Of a stretch of 64,000 nucleotides of DNA, positions 35,834 to 45,114 are shown one piece after another. The DNA lies in assembly GCA_947069175.1 (NCBI GenBank), contig CAMTDV010000013.1, positions 16,445,412 to 16,509,411 of the forward strand. Reading direction: 5' to 3'. Within the stretch, counting starts at the first letter, position 1, and each line of letters starts with the position of its first letter. This DNA comes from Scalesia atractyloides (lineage: Eukaryota; Streptophyta; Magnoliopsida; Asterales; Asteraceae). The notes under the pieces are model-generated. The model saw only the letters and a program-made list of their open reading frames with translations, was not told where the DNA came from and ran no database searches. The translations under genes and the position numbers were made by a program.

Positions 35834-37986
35834 AGGGTTATACGGTACATCCGAATATCTTATTGGACGGTTGGATGCACAGGAGGACTCATTCGGATTC
35901 AAAAGTTTGTGAGGTCGTTTGGAATTCCAAACTTAAGAGCGTCTTCGTCTCACGTGATGTAGCAATGTCTTGATTTCTGGACTCACCTCATGGACACAAC
36001 CTTGGGTTGGAGGAGGTGGCTCGGTGTGTACAAATCCGCCTCAAGTCCCCAATGGACCGAGGATGGTGGTGATCACACTCAAACCATTTTTTAAAATATA
36101 TTTTTATAGAAAAATGGAGCACCACAAACCATTTTTAAGATTTATTATTTATAGAAAAATAGACTCTGAAGTGAAGGTTCGGGTTTGGAAAAAAGAAAAT
36201 GGAAGTTTTTGAGTTTCGATTTCTAGAAGGATGTTGCATGTGGAGGTGAAGTTCTGAACACCAATCCAGTGGTTCACATTGAAGAAGATGCTCTAAAAGA
36301 ATGAGTGATTATAAGCAGGGGCGGACCCAGGTTATACCATGGGTTGGAAGCCGTATTTCTTAAAATAAAATTTAGTGTATTTTTTAGGCAAAAAACCTGA
36401 ACGCACCATTTGAAAATATGTTTGAACCACTCTTTCACATCCCAAGCAAATAAATTCTGAGTTCGTCACTTATCGTAAGGCATTCTCATACACAAAAAAT
36501 ATATATCGAGCCAAATAAAAGTTTAGCAATTTCAAATAAAGAGAATAGATAACCATTAATAAATTATTTATACAAAAGAAAAAATAAAACTTTCCCGACA
36601 TATAACATGCTAATTATAAATAATAAAAAAAATTAAATGTCAATTGGTTTAGCCAATCATACATATTGCATATAACCAAAACCCCAGACCATTATAGTTT
36701 GGTAATTTCGATGTTGTATGTTATTCGGTTTTCTGCACATCAGTGGTGAATTCAGAAACTTTTTTCAGTGGGTTCGTTTTGATAGATTCTTACTAACTTT
36801 TTTAAAATCATACAAGGTTTTTACTGTTTTCCATTTTTTTCAATCAAAGTGGGTTCATGTGAACCCACAAAACAGGGCTAGATCCGTCAATGTTGCACAC
36901 TGCTAACCTTTGATGATGTTAGTGATTAAAATACTCGAGAAACATATTTAAGAGCATATACATTATTTCACTCGAAAAGCGTGATTAAAACTCAATTCAT
37001 AGTTTTGGTATTAGGGTTTGTGGTTTGTAATTATACATACAAAACATATAATGCATGAATCAAAGGATCGAACCAAAATTCTTTCATGAAAATGGTTAAA
37101 TTTTATTATCTGCTTTAGGCCATAAATTTCTTGTCAACTCGTCTTACATTTTGAGCTTGAACTCAGACTCTATAGGATCTCAACTTTATTGAGTTTGAGT
37201 TTGAACTCATATAAATTAAGAAAATTCCAACTTGTTCAGGCCCCGACAATTAGCGAGCCTGTGTGGCCCATACGGCCGGTTGTACTTAAAGAAATAGGGT
37301 CGGCAATCTATATAAATCACATTGCATGTTGCACAGACTTTCAAACACTCGTTTCTAGAAACACATTTATTGTAATTTTATTTGAACAATTTATTTCCCA
37401 ATTCATACTCGCACATAATTTTGTAAGAAAAGGTCCTTGTGCTCACTCAGTTAATCATAATTTTTCGCCATAATAGATTGCGGTACCAACCATGAGTGCA
37501 ACCGTTGCACCTTGGGTTACTACACGAGCTCGCATCAATGTCTGACCCAACTCCGAATTCCCTTTCTTAAAACTTATCAAACCAGCTGTCAACACCCCTG
37601 CCGTGATCAAAGCACCTGAAACACACGATTTAATTAGAAGATAGGTTTTGATAAGGTTTCTTAGGTAATATATCATCTCTAATAATTGAGAGCCAATATT
37701 GTAATCGCCTTCATAGATTAATAAACAAGACGCAATATATGACATTTTTCACATAAACTATCAATAATGGTGAGAAATTTGTCGATTTGCAATCTTAAGG
37801 TTTGAATAGAGATTAATGCCGATCGGAACGAAGGGATTCTTGACACGCTTTTTCTCTGGAAACAAGGATTCGATTTCACGGTTAGTGGCTTCCATATTCT
37901 CCATTTACAAACCTTAAAAAATGTCGAATCTCGCTTAATCGCAAAATGCAATACCGAGGGGAATCAGAATGATGATAGGATGGATC
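35834..37986. repeat. Duplicated low-copy block, copy 2 (matches 733-2877)
   Basis: It begins 220 bp after the UGT stop and ends just beyond the HIG1 gene promoter. It is nearly identical to 733-2877. In this copy it keeps its UGT neighbour, so it shows the original order UGT - spacer - HIG1 (opposite strand). It holds two MITE-like segments at about 36317-36478 and 36738-36893. Confidence 0.9.
37455..37904 (-). CDS. HIG1-domain protein, two exons
   Basis: Exon 1 is 37904-37820 (MENMEATNRE to FVPI plus one base) and exon 2 is 37615-37455, together 81 codons plus stop. The product would be a small protein with two membrane helices: VPIGALITAGVLTAGLISF, then a basic loop (KKGNSELGQTLMRARVV), then ATVALMVGTAIYYG. 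This matches the HIG1 (hypoxia-induced gene 1) domain of mitochondrial inner-membrane proteins linked to respiratory supercomplexes; the RxR...Q loop residues are visible. The acceptor (TTTCAG) is good. The donor is GC (37819-37818), where the other copy has GT, which may weaken splicing. Read unspliced, the intron stays open from 37745 only in a different start context. The family call is from recall. Confidence 0.7.
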
Positions 37987-38698
37987 AAACTACCCCTTCC
38001 TGTTTTTGGAATTTTTGTTCTTGCCAACTTTATATGGTCACGGATCAAATAGATCTTAATGTTATGTTTAGACGTTTAGTTACAGAATTTACCCCAAGAT
38101 TTGATTAGACTGTTAGTTTTCTCGTTTTAAATTAACCATATGCAACTTCCCTATTTCCCCCCTACTTTTTATAAAACTAAAAGTATATAGTAAATTACTA
38201 TTTACACTTTTTAATGATTACAATAAACCTCATCTACGTTTACCACGTCACACATTTTGTTCATTTTACAGTATGAACAACAATTTAATTTTTTTTCAAT
38301 AAGGCTATGCAAAGCGTATGAAAACAATTGGGTCTTTTTACCCTTTGATTTATGAAATAAACAAAAGAAATATATATAAAAAGATTAACACGTCTCTAAC
38401 CAAATCCACACACATCTTGCTACTCATTCCACAATTCATCACATCATCATAGTATGATCTCGTCAAGAGGGCATATCGGTGGTTAAGTGATTTGTTTCAC
38501 AAGTAAAATGTTAAAAGTTCAAATCTTGCAGTGGATACCGTGATATATTTATCTTAGAAAATCTAGAAGTTATTGTTCCAAAAAATAAACATGCTATGAT
38601 GGCGAGTAATTTGGTTTGCCATAGAGCTTCAACTAGACTCATTTATATTTGCGGTTAGTATTCTATGAAATGATAAAATCACCATTTCCTTAAAAAAA
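37987..38698. other. AT-rich intergenic DNA
   Basis: This is the region upstream of the HIG1 gene, past the end of the duplication. I see no gene, repeat or clear regulatory motif in it beyond poly-T and poly-A runs. Confidence 0.6.
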
Positions 38699-40114
38699 GG
38701 TTATTGGATTTTAATAATCCTAAATTTAACCTGTTGGCTAATAATAATCCCCATTTAAAAAATTCTATCCAACAATCTCAACTTATAAAAATTTGTTCTC
38801 ATCGATCTTTTTCTAACTAAGGTCTAACACAGTTAGTTATATGCTGACGTAACAGCTTATTTGGCATAACCCTTAGTAATTTGCTGAGATGGCTGCTCAT
38901 GTAGCACCGTCACCACATCCACCTCCACCACCCACCATCACCATGGTTTTTATCTAAAGGAAAATTGGAAATAAATAATCCCACCTTTTTAACTTTGGCT
39001 AATAATAATCCAAAGTCAGTTATTAGCCGATAATAATTCGAACACATCCATTTTTTTTGTAAAATAGTCCGCCGCTAAAATAGCTCCACGGAGTTAAGTT
39101 TTTTTTTTCCGAATTACAAACCGATGTTTTAAGGCTTTTGATCATAACAAGGATACGAGTCAATTGATGTAAAATTTACCTCGAAATTATGCTCGAAATG
39201 GCTTGATTTTTGTTAATTTGAAGTTTAAACACCCGAATTGAAGCATCGTTTTCGTGGGTTGGGGGCAGTATTTTGAGGTAAGTTTTACATCAGTCTACTC
39301 GTATCCTCGTTCTGATCAAAAGCCCTAAAACATCGGTTTATAATTCAGAAAAAAAAAACTTAACTCCGTTAAGCTATTTTAACGACGGACCATTTTACAA
39401 ATATTTTTTGACCAGTTTGGATTATTATCGGCTAATAACTGACTTGAATTATTATCGGCCAAATTGAGAAAGTTGGGATTATTTAAATCCAATTTGCCTT
39501 ATCTAAATATTAGGCTTGAATCTTAGAAGATCGATAAAAAGAAGTAATCAAAGGAATGTAAGCCTTTTCTTACCTTACTTACAAAATACCCAATTCCTCT
39601 TGAAGTTTTTAGGTTAAATTAACTTACCACACTTCCTTGTGCACGAAATTGGATGAGAATTTCATAAATAGATTGGTAAAGTTTTGTTGGTTTTTCTTGG
39701 TTGTTGACGATCCACGCACGATTCCTTGTTTGTTTTTTAGGAACAAAGTATGAACTCACCCACCTTTATAAATTTTAAACCCAAAGTTATAGAATAATTC
39801 TTAATCCTTTTTGAAAAGTATGAATGTCAAATCATTCCTAAAATTGGGATGTTACAGCAGCGGCTGATGGAGTTGTTGGTGGTGTTTGAAGGAGGCGGTG
39901 GCTGATGGTAGTGATGGGTGGTGGAGGTGGATGTGGTGATGGTGCCACACACAAGTTGCCACGTAAGTATATAACTAGCTAGGTTAGACCTCAGTTAGAA
40001 GAGCATTGATGGAGACCAAATTCTTATAAATTGGGATTGTTGAAGAGAATTATTTAAGTTGTGATTATTATCGGCCAACATGTAAAACTTACGATTATTA
40101 AAATCAAATGACCC
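38699..40114. mobile_element. Outer foldback element with ~250-bp inverted arms
   Basis: The left arm (38699 to about 38945) and the complement of the right arm (about 39875-40114) align: GATTTTAATAATC, then TTGG(C)CGATAATAAT, GTCTAAC, and CACCACATCCACCTCCACC. The ends are GGTTATTGG and the complement of GGTCATTTG. Flanks are TTAAAAAAA (38690-38698) and TTAAAAAAT (40115-40123), consistent with an 8-9-bp target-site duplication. Without the inner element it would be about 870 bp. Long inverted arms and a 9-bp-type duplication suggest a Mutator-like non-autonomous element. It has no coding capacity. Confidence 0.75.
38959..39498. mobile_element. Inner foldback element (MULE-like), 9-bp TSD
   Basis: This is a 540-bp palindromic element nested in the outer foldback. 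The arms are about 38959-39190 and 39270-39498; GGAAAATTGGAAATAAATAATCC faces the complement GGCAAATTGG(A)TTTAAATAATCC (ends shortened here). They share GTTAAGTTTTTTTTT and GATGTTTTA blocks. It is flanked by TTATCTAAA on both sides (38950-38958 and 39499-39507), a perfect 9-bp duplication typical of Mutator-like elements. The arms resemble those of the outer element only in their AATAATCC-type tips, so the two may be relatives. Confidence 0.85.
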
Positions 40115-40770
40115 TTAAAAAATCATCAATTCACTCCCATCCTCTCTCTCTTTTCTCTTTCTGTCCGCCACACAACGCCATCACCAACTGCCATCGGCCA
40201 AAATACCGCACAACAACACCACTACACAAACGCCAAGATCTGATATGTCCCTCTCTCAATCTTCATAAACAGTTTCCTACCACCTCAACCATCACTTAAA
40301 ACCATATTCATACCCCACCATTCATTTGGGAGCAACAAAACCACCACCATTGCTGCCTCTAAACCAGATACTTGATTTTGTGCTACACTAAACCACGAGG
40401 ATGAGAAATTACTCATTGACATGGATAACGTCGATTGTTGGTGGTTGTCACATAATGTGTGGTGGATGGTGAATGTGCAAGTCTCGGTTACATCTCACAT
40501 CGAGAGGAACGACCGAGACGGTGACCTATAGGTTGGGGATAACTAGAGGAAGCTTGGCCTTCTTGTACATCATTCTTAAAAATAATATATAAAGTGAACA
40601 TTAGATTCTTCTTCATAAAGAAAATGTGATACCGAAAATATATGTGATAAAGCAGTAAAGTTTAGTATATCAAACATAGATTTCAAACTCAATAATAAAT
40701 TATGTAACCATTGTGACCTCATTATACTATTATCACTTTTACTTCATAGCCTATTTTGTAAGAGGTATAA

Positions 40771-40928
40771 CCAAGGACGGACCTAGAGTGATAGAAGGGG
40801 TAACCTACGTTGCCTCTTGACGCTCCGACGGTAATGTAAATTTTGGAAAAAGTTAACGTTTTTTCAATTTTGTTACCCCTTTTCATTGAAACGTTACTCT
40901 TATGCGGATTTTCTAGATCCGCCACTGG
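40771..40928 (-). mobile_element. 158-bp MITE, same family as 4516-4673
   Basis: The ends are CCAAGGACGGACCTAG and the complement of CCAGTGGCGGATCTAG. Reading the minus strand, the interior follows the 4516-4673 element block by block (GAGTAACGTTT, AAAAGGGGTAA, AACGTTAA, TTTCCAA, TCGGAGCG). Both are exactly 158 bp. TATAA occurs at both flanks, offset by one base, so the duplication is uncertain. Confidence 0.75.
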
Positions 40929-41902
40929 ATATAACTATTCTAAATTAACACATTTTTTAATACTTAACGTCATTTTTAGCTATATTACATGACATACAAA
41001 TATAAACAATTAAGTACAAATCTAGAACATTAATTTTTATTTTCAACTTGATGAAAGGACATGCCTGATAAATAACGTATAGTTTAGGTAATAACTAACA
41101 CGCCTTCTATTAAATAACATATAAAAAACTGTTCATGATGTAATTTTCTAAAACTTATTTATGTATCATATTCTGTAGATTAAACAAATTAAGGTGTTTG
41201 ATTTTATTTTTTTTATAATAAAGTTTAGATATTAACTTGAATAACAATATTAGGCATGTCTAATTGAATGTGATTTGACCACGTGGTAACTGGTTATAAT
41301 GTTTTGCATTTGATTTGAGCATTTGTTAACCCATGATTAATTGCTTATAAATTGTCTGCTCTGATATTATCTTTTAGATTTTTTAGAAGAGGGCACATAT
41401 ACACGTGTTGAAAATTTGACAATTAATATGTTTTAGTAAAAGTTGTATAATCATCCGAGAGGTGATTCCATTACGTTGTTTATATGTATAAACACCTTAC
41501 TAATACTATATTGTCGTTCTTTATACTTAACTTTTAATATTTCTATTATTACATTGTCATTATAACTAATTTTATTTAATTTTTTCTTATTTTCGTAACT
41601 TATTATAAGTAGTACTTTTGAGCATATTTTTTTCGGTTTATAACTTTAATTCGATCATGCCATGTATACTTGATTTTTTTTTCGTGAGAAACCGAAACGA
41701 AACCATTTGAATGTCGGTACCCGTATCATATTCATTTTTATGGTTTTATTGACATGACGGTAACATTTGTTGAAAATAGAGTTGTATTCGCAATAAAGTA
41801 TTTATCGTGACCTATGTGAAGGTACCATGACGAAAGGAACCAAATATTTATTTTTATAGTTTTTGCTCGACAAATATCAAATCAAACCGAAACTAATCGA
41901 AA

Positions 41903-41929
41903 CGCTGCAAAGCGTGGGTAATTCACTGG
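41903..41929 (+). other. Possible Helitron 3' end
   Basis: A short hairpin, CGCT-GCAA-AGCG (41903-41914), is followed 11 bases later by CTGG and then T (41926-41930). This fits the CTRR|T end and upstream hairpin of Helitrons. I could not identify a matching TC start, so the left end is unknown. Confidence 0.3.
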
Positions 41930-42276
41930 TTTTAATATAAGTTTGGAATTGGATTTGAAATATGTGGGGCGTTTAAAGGGCTTGGATAAAATGTGAACGG
42001 GCCCAATTGAAAAAAAAAATATAACATGAATGAGCTGCTGTTGAGTACAGGCCTTCCCTCCTCTCAGGCACTCAGCCCAACATGAATCCGCTCATGGCCG
42101 AAAAAGAAAAGTACTTGTCGGACACAAACACGAATTAAATTAGAAAAAAAAAATTATAACCACTTCTATTATACGAGATTGGAATAAATATAATGTTATA
42201 TACATATCAAAAAAAGTTATTATATTTAAAAAAACATGCGTATTGCATGGGCTGAATATAACGTGAATATATAATT

Positions 42277-42699
42277 TAAATAAATTGATTTAAAAATTAG
42301 AGAGGGGGGGAGGGGTGGACGAGGCTTTTCGACCAAGCGATATAAATGCTCTAATTAGAAGTTACAATTTATGTGTTTCTCTACACCATAATTAATAAAA
42401 AGTCGTTATTGCTTATGCAAAACATTTTGTCTAAGACACTTAACGCGATCGAAAAGTTACCTAACAAGAATAACTCCAGAAACATGTATATATAGATTTG
42501 ACATAAGTTATTATTTTACATAAGCTTAAAATACATGCTTATAACATATCAAACTTTTAAAATGTAGTTTTAATTTACAGTTTATCAACATAACATAATT
42601 ATAATGAATAATATTATTTGATGTAACAAGTATTTGATTAGTGAAAATTACGATGTGAAACCCTAACTTGTTAAGTACGAAAAAAGGTGTTGTGACTTT
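42277..42699. repeat. Site X, left half (ancestral insertion-site flank)
   Basis: It aligns with 60148-60603, including the GGTGGACGAGGCTTTTCGAC block and the final GTGAAACCCTAACTTG region. It ends in ACTTT (42695-42699), the target-site duplication directly before the LTR. The three bases before ACTTT are GTG here and ACA in the unoccupied copy. Confidence 0.9.
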
Positions 42700-43645
42700 T
42701 GTCACACCCCGACCCGCAACGGAAAAAGAGTCGGGGCATAATTGGGTTATCACCAAAGCTCATGATGTTTACTAAAATGTTTCATATTTATTAAATTCAA
42801 ATTACAACTTAAATATCCAAATCAAAATTCATACAATTACAAGGAAATGAGACTATGTAAATAATTCAAAGCTTAAACTGATTTATTCTTCTATGCCTTC
42901 CTATGTGTTTTTCTTGCCTCAGCTGGATCACCTGTATCATGTGTAAAACGGGGGATATTTTGGGTCAACAAAAGTTGGCGAGTGAACCTTGATAAAACAT
43001 TGTTATTAATTTCTTGTTTTATTTAATATGGAAAATTTATGCAATAATCACATGTGAGCAAACATATATAAGTAAACAAACACAAACCACTTTGAATGAG
43101 TATATGATATGAATGATGATGAATGTGAGATCAAGGCTCAATCAAACGGAGCCGATCTTATGAGGCACCTGATGCTCAACCCGTCTCCCACGGGGAACTG
43201 ATGGGCCTAATGAAATGCGTGCACTGAAAATGATAAATCCAAACTACATATAATCCACACAACAATTGATACACATTTGATCACGGATATGATGGATCCA
43301 CAAGTGTTTAAATATAATAAAGAATTAAACGACACATGATACACCCCAAAACATGATTAAAACGGGGAATTGATAGAGATTCACTCACATTGGGTGCGTT
43401 CTTTGATGACATTGGATGCGCACGAAATTTAGGATTTGATCGACGAGAGAAAAACTAACCTAAAGTAATAACGAAATGATTCGGTAAATAAATGGATCTT
43501 ATTTGGGATTAATATTTTTATTTATTACTCTTAATGGAATTTTTAGATTTATCTTTGTGAGTTTAAGGTAATTTTCTAACTTTAAAAATCTTATTTTTTA
43601 AGTATTTTTAAATGATTTTTCAATTAAATAACTAAAAAGGAAAAT

Positions 43646-43654
43646 AAAAAAAAA
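43646..43654 (-). terminator. T9 run after module A (possible Pol III stop)
   Basis: Nine T on the minus strand, about 50 bases after module A. T-runs of 5 or more also follow module B (43845-43849) and, in most copies, module C. In AT-rich DNA such runs are common, so this is only suggestive. Confidence 0.3.
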
Positions 43655-43656
43655 TG

Positions 43657-43683
43657 TTGACTTTTGACCGTTGACCGTTGACC
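43657..43683 (+). promoter_or_regulatory. Cluster of four W-box cores in family 1 LTR
   Basis: TTGACT, TTGACC, TTGACC and TTGACC fall within 27 bp. TTGAC(C/T) is the core bound by WRKY transcription factors. The cluster is also found at about 51538-51565, 59429-59456 and, with a G-to-A change, 31751-31779. It lies downstream of the predicted start site, within the transcribed part of the LTR. Confidence 0.5.
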
Positions 43684-43704
43684 GGTCGGACTGTGTTTAA
43701 TTAT

Positions 43705-43779
43705 GCGCTGAGTGAGGTTCGAACTCGGGACCTCTCGTATAAGTGCACCCAGCTCTACCAACTGAGCTACGTGTCTAAC
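43705..43779 (-). repeat. tRNA-like module A in family 1 LTR
   Basis: The minus strand reads GTTAGACACGTAGCTCAGTT, continuing GGTAGAGCTG, which includes a textbook A box and D arm (TAGCTCAGTTGGTAGAGC). About 30 bases later comes GAGTTCGAACCTC, close to the B box GGTTCGANNCC. Total length is 75 bp, like a tRNA. The acceptor stem does not pair and the T stem pairs only in part, so it is not a functional tRNA gene. Other copies are 25379-25453, 31800-31874, 51586-51660 and 59478-59551. Confidence 0.75.
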
Positions 43780-43862
43780 CCGAAATATTCTCTGTTTTAA
43801 TTATATATATATACTAATTAACTTTAACCTTATTTATTTTTATTAAAAAGTTTCATAAATTG

Positions 43863-43947
43863 CCAACCCGGTTTAGGTATCCAGAGTCGAACTCGCGCTC
43901 TTCAGTTTACGTGCACACAGCCCAACCAGTTGGGCTGTGTGTCTAAC
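43863..43947 (-). repeat. tRNA-like module B in family 1 LTR
   Basis: The minus strand starts GTTAGACACACAGCCCAACT, continuing GGTTGGGCTG, and later GCGAGTTCGACTC. It aligns with module A from its first bases (GTTAGACAC, then AGC, TGG, GCTG, GTGCAC, GAGTTCGA). The A box is degenerate. Copies are at 1-85, 5510-5594, 25539-25623 and equivalents. A T5 run follows at 43845-43849. Confidence 0.65.
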
Positions 43948-44035
43948 CTGTTTATATACTGAATTATATTATATTTATATACATGTTGAAGGATGATCTG
44001 AATAGGTTTTAAAAGGATTGGTTTTATTTCTTAAA

Positions 44036-44113
44036 GTCGGTAACATGTGCGATTCGAACTCAGGACGTGCGTGTTATGTTGCACACAGTCCACCGCTGGA
44101 CTGTGTGTGTAAC
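44036..44113 (-). repeat. tRNA-like module C in family 1 LTR
   Basis: The minus strand starts GTTACACACACAGTCCAGCG (GTTAGACACAC in most copies), continues GTGGACTGTGTGCAAC, and carries CTGAGTTCGAATCG near its 3' part. It shares the head and the GAGTTCGA core with modules A and B, at the same spacing. The A-box-like part is poor. It is probably an older member of a tandem triplication. Confidence 0.6.
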
Positions 44114-44560
44114 CCGGTTAAATATCCGGTTTTAATTAAACTAATACACATTTCTCAACTTCGTCTTCTTCGCTTAACAATACAGAACAGTGAAATCCGA
44201 CTGTTCTGTTTAATTGATCTTAACTTATACTTGATTGAAATGAAAAGAGAAATTAAATGACATGGTATACCAGAACGGCAAGTTTGCTTCAGGTTTTCCG
44301 GCAAGGTCTCGTCGGCTCCGATCCGCGGATTCCGGCTGAGGGAAACTTTTTGACAGTTTTGATTACTGTGTTGAGTAATTAGGTTACTAATCGAGAGATA
44401 GCAAGAAAAGTTTAGATGATTGTACCGTCTGAAGACAATCGCGGTTTTCCGTTCAGCGATTCCGGCGAAATTGAAATTTCCGGCGACGTGCTCTGGAAGG
44501 ATTAAAGTTTCGAAAGAGAGTGCGATTTTGAGCGAAAAGGTTACCAGAGGTTTGGGTGGG

Positions 44561-44568
44561 TATTTATA
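44561..44568 (-). promoter_or_regulatory. TATA box in family 1 LTR
   Basis: TATAAATA on the minus strand, in CCTTATAAATACCC. It is intact in the LTRs at 6209-6216 and 32657-32664 and changed to TATGAATA or TATCAATA in the LTRs at about 26238 and 52442. It is the likely Pol II promoter of the element. Confidence 0.6.
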
Positions 44569-44826
44569 AGGAAGAACAGGGTGTATTTGGTTCGAATTTG
44601 AGTCTTGATTCGTGGTCAAAGTTTTCCGGCGGTTATAACTGAAATTGAGGGTTAGACATCGGTTATAACCGATGTCGAAATTAGTTCACGCGTTTCAGTC
44701 AAAGGAAACGGTCATAATTCGCGATAATCTTGGCTTTTCTGGCGACTGCGAATTTGGGCGCGCTGATTACTGGTTTGACTTTCAGTTTTATTATAAATGT
44801 TATTTGTTTTAATGTTTATCACAAAA

Positions 44827-44899
44827 GCTGTGCGCGGTGGAGCGGTGTGTTGTGTGTTTTGGCTTGTGGGAGACCCGGGTTCGAAACCCGGCGTCTACA
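44827..44899 (+). repeat. tRNA-like module D in family 1 LTR (antisense)
   Basis: The plus strand carries GCGCGGTGGAGC, about 30 bases, then CCGGGTTCGAAACCCGG. The last part contains a perfect B box (GGTTCGAAACC) in a perfectly paired 5-bp T stem. T6 follows at 44904-44909. The direction is opposite to modules A-C and to the element. The A box is weak. It lies in U3, upstream of the TATA box. Copies are about 6474-6546, 26503-26575, 32909-32991 (mutated) and 52703-52776. Confidence 0.65.
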
Positions 44900-45114
44900 T
44901 TTATTTTTTATTCATTATTTATTAGTAATTTTAAATTATGGTTTTTAAATTCTAATATATTTATTAATTATGTATCGTTTAAAATTAATATCAACTATAA
45001 ATACGCAACGAAATTTATAACTGGATATTTGATTGATAAACGAAGCGGGTTTTGAAAACCCGTTTTCGACGGATGTTACAGTATCCCCTACTTTTAGAAA
45101 TTCCGTCCCGAAAT

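Larger units (their letters stand above)
40115..42276. other. Intergenic DNA with one MITE and a possible Helitron end
   Basis: There is a CT-rich segment at 40132-40170, a MITE at 40771-40928, and AT-rich sequence otherwise. Small open frames (for example from 40108) show no recognisable family. I see no gene I can support. Confidence 0.6.
42700..45080 (-). mobile_element. Family 1 LTR, complete reference copy
   Basis: The LTR is 2381 bp, from TGTAACATCC to GGGGTGTGACA on the minus strand. It is the best-preserved LTR in the window, with an intact TATA box, four W-box cores and all four tRNA-like modules. In element direction the order is module D (antisense, in U3), TATA box, modules C, B, A, the W-box cluster, and the LTR end. 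U3 is about 0.5 kb and the transcribed R/U5 about 1.8 kb. Confidence 0.95.

Noticed and set aside
40108..40299. ORF of 63 codons in CT-rich sequence after the outer foldback element
   Set aside because: It starts at the edge of the foldback element and is low in complexity (His, Pro, Thr from CAC/CCA repeats). There is no supporting context.
43705..43779. A genuine tRNA gene at module A
   Set aside because: The A box is excellent, but the acceptor stem does not pair and the T stem pairs only partly, and it recurs at a fixed place in every LTR. It is better described as tRNA-derived.
44155..44619. A 154-codon ORF on the minus strand inside every family 1 LTR (also 294-749, 5803-6267, 25832-26296, 52036-52500)
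   Set aside because: It is open in several copies, but the copies are nearly identical, so this says little about selection. It has no recognisable domain and spans the TATA-box region. The LTR at 30821-33178 has a shortened version.
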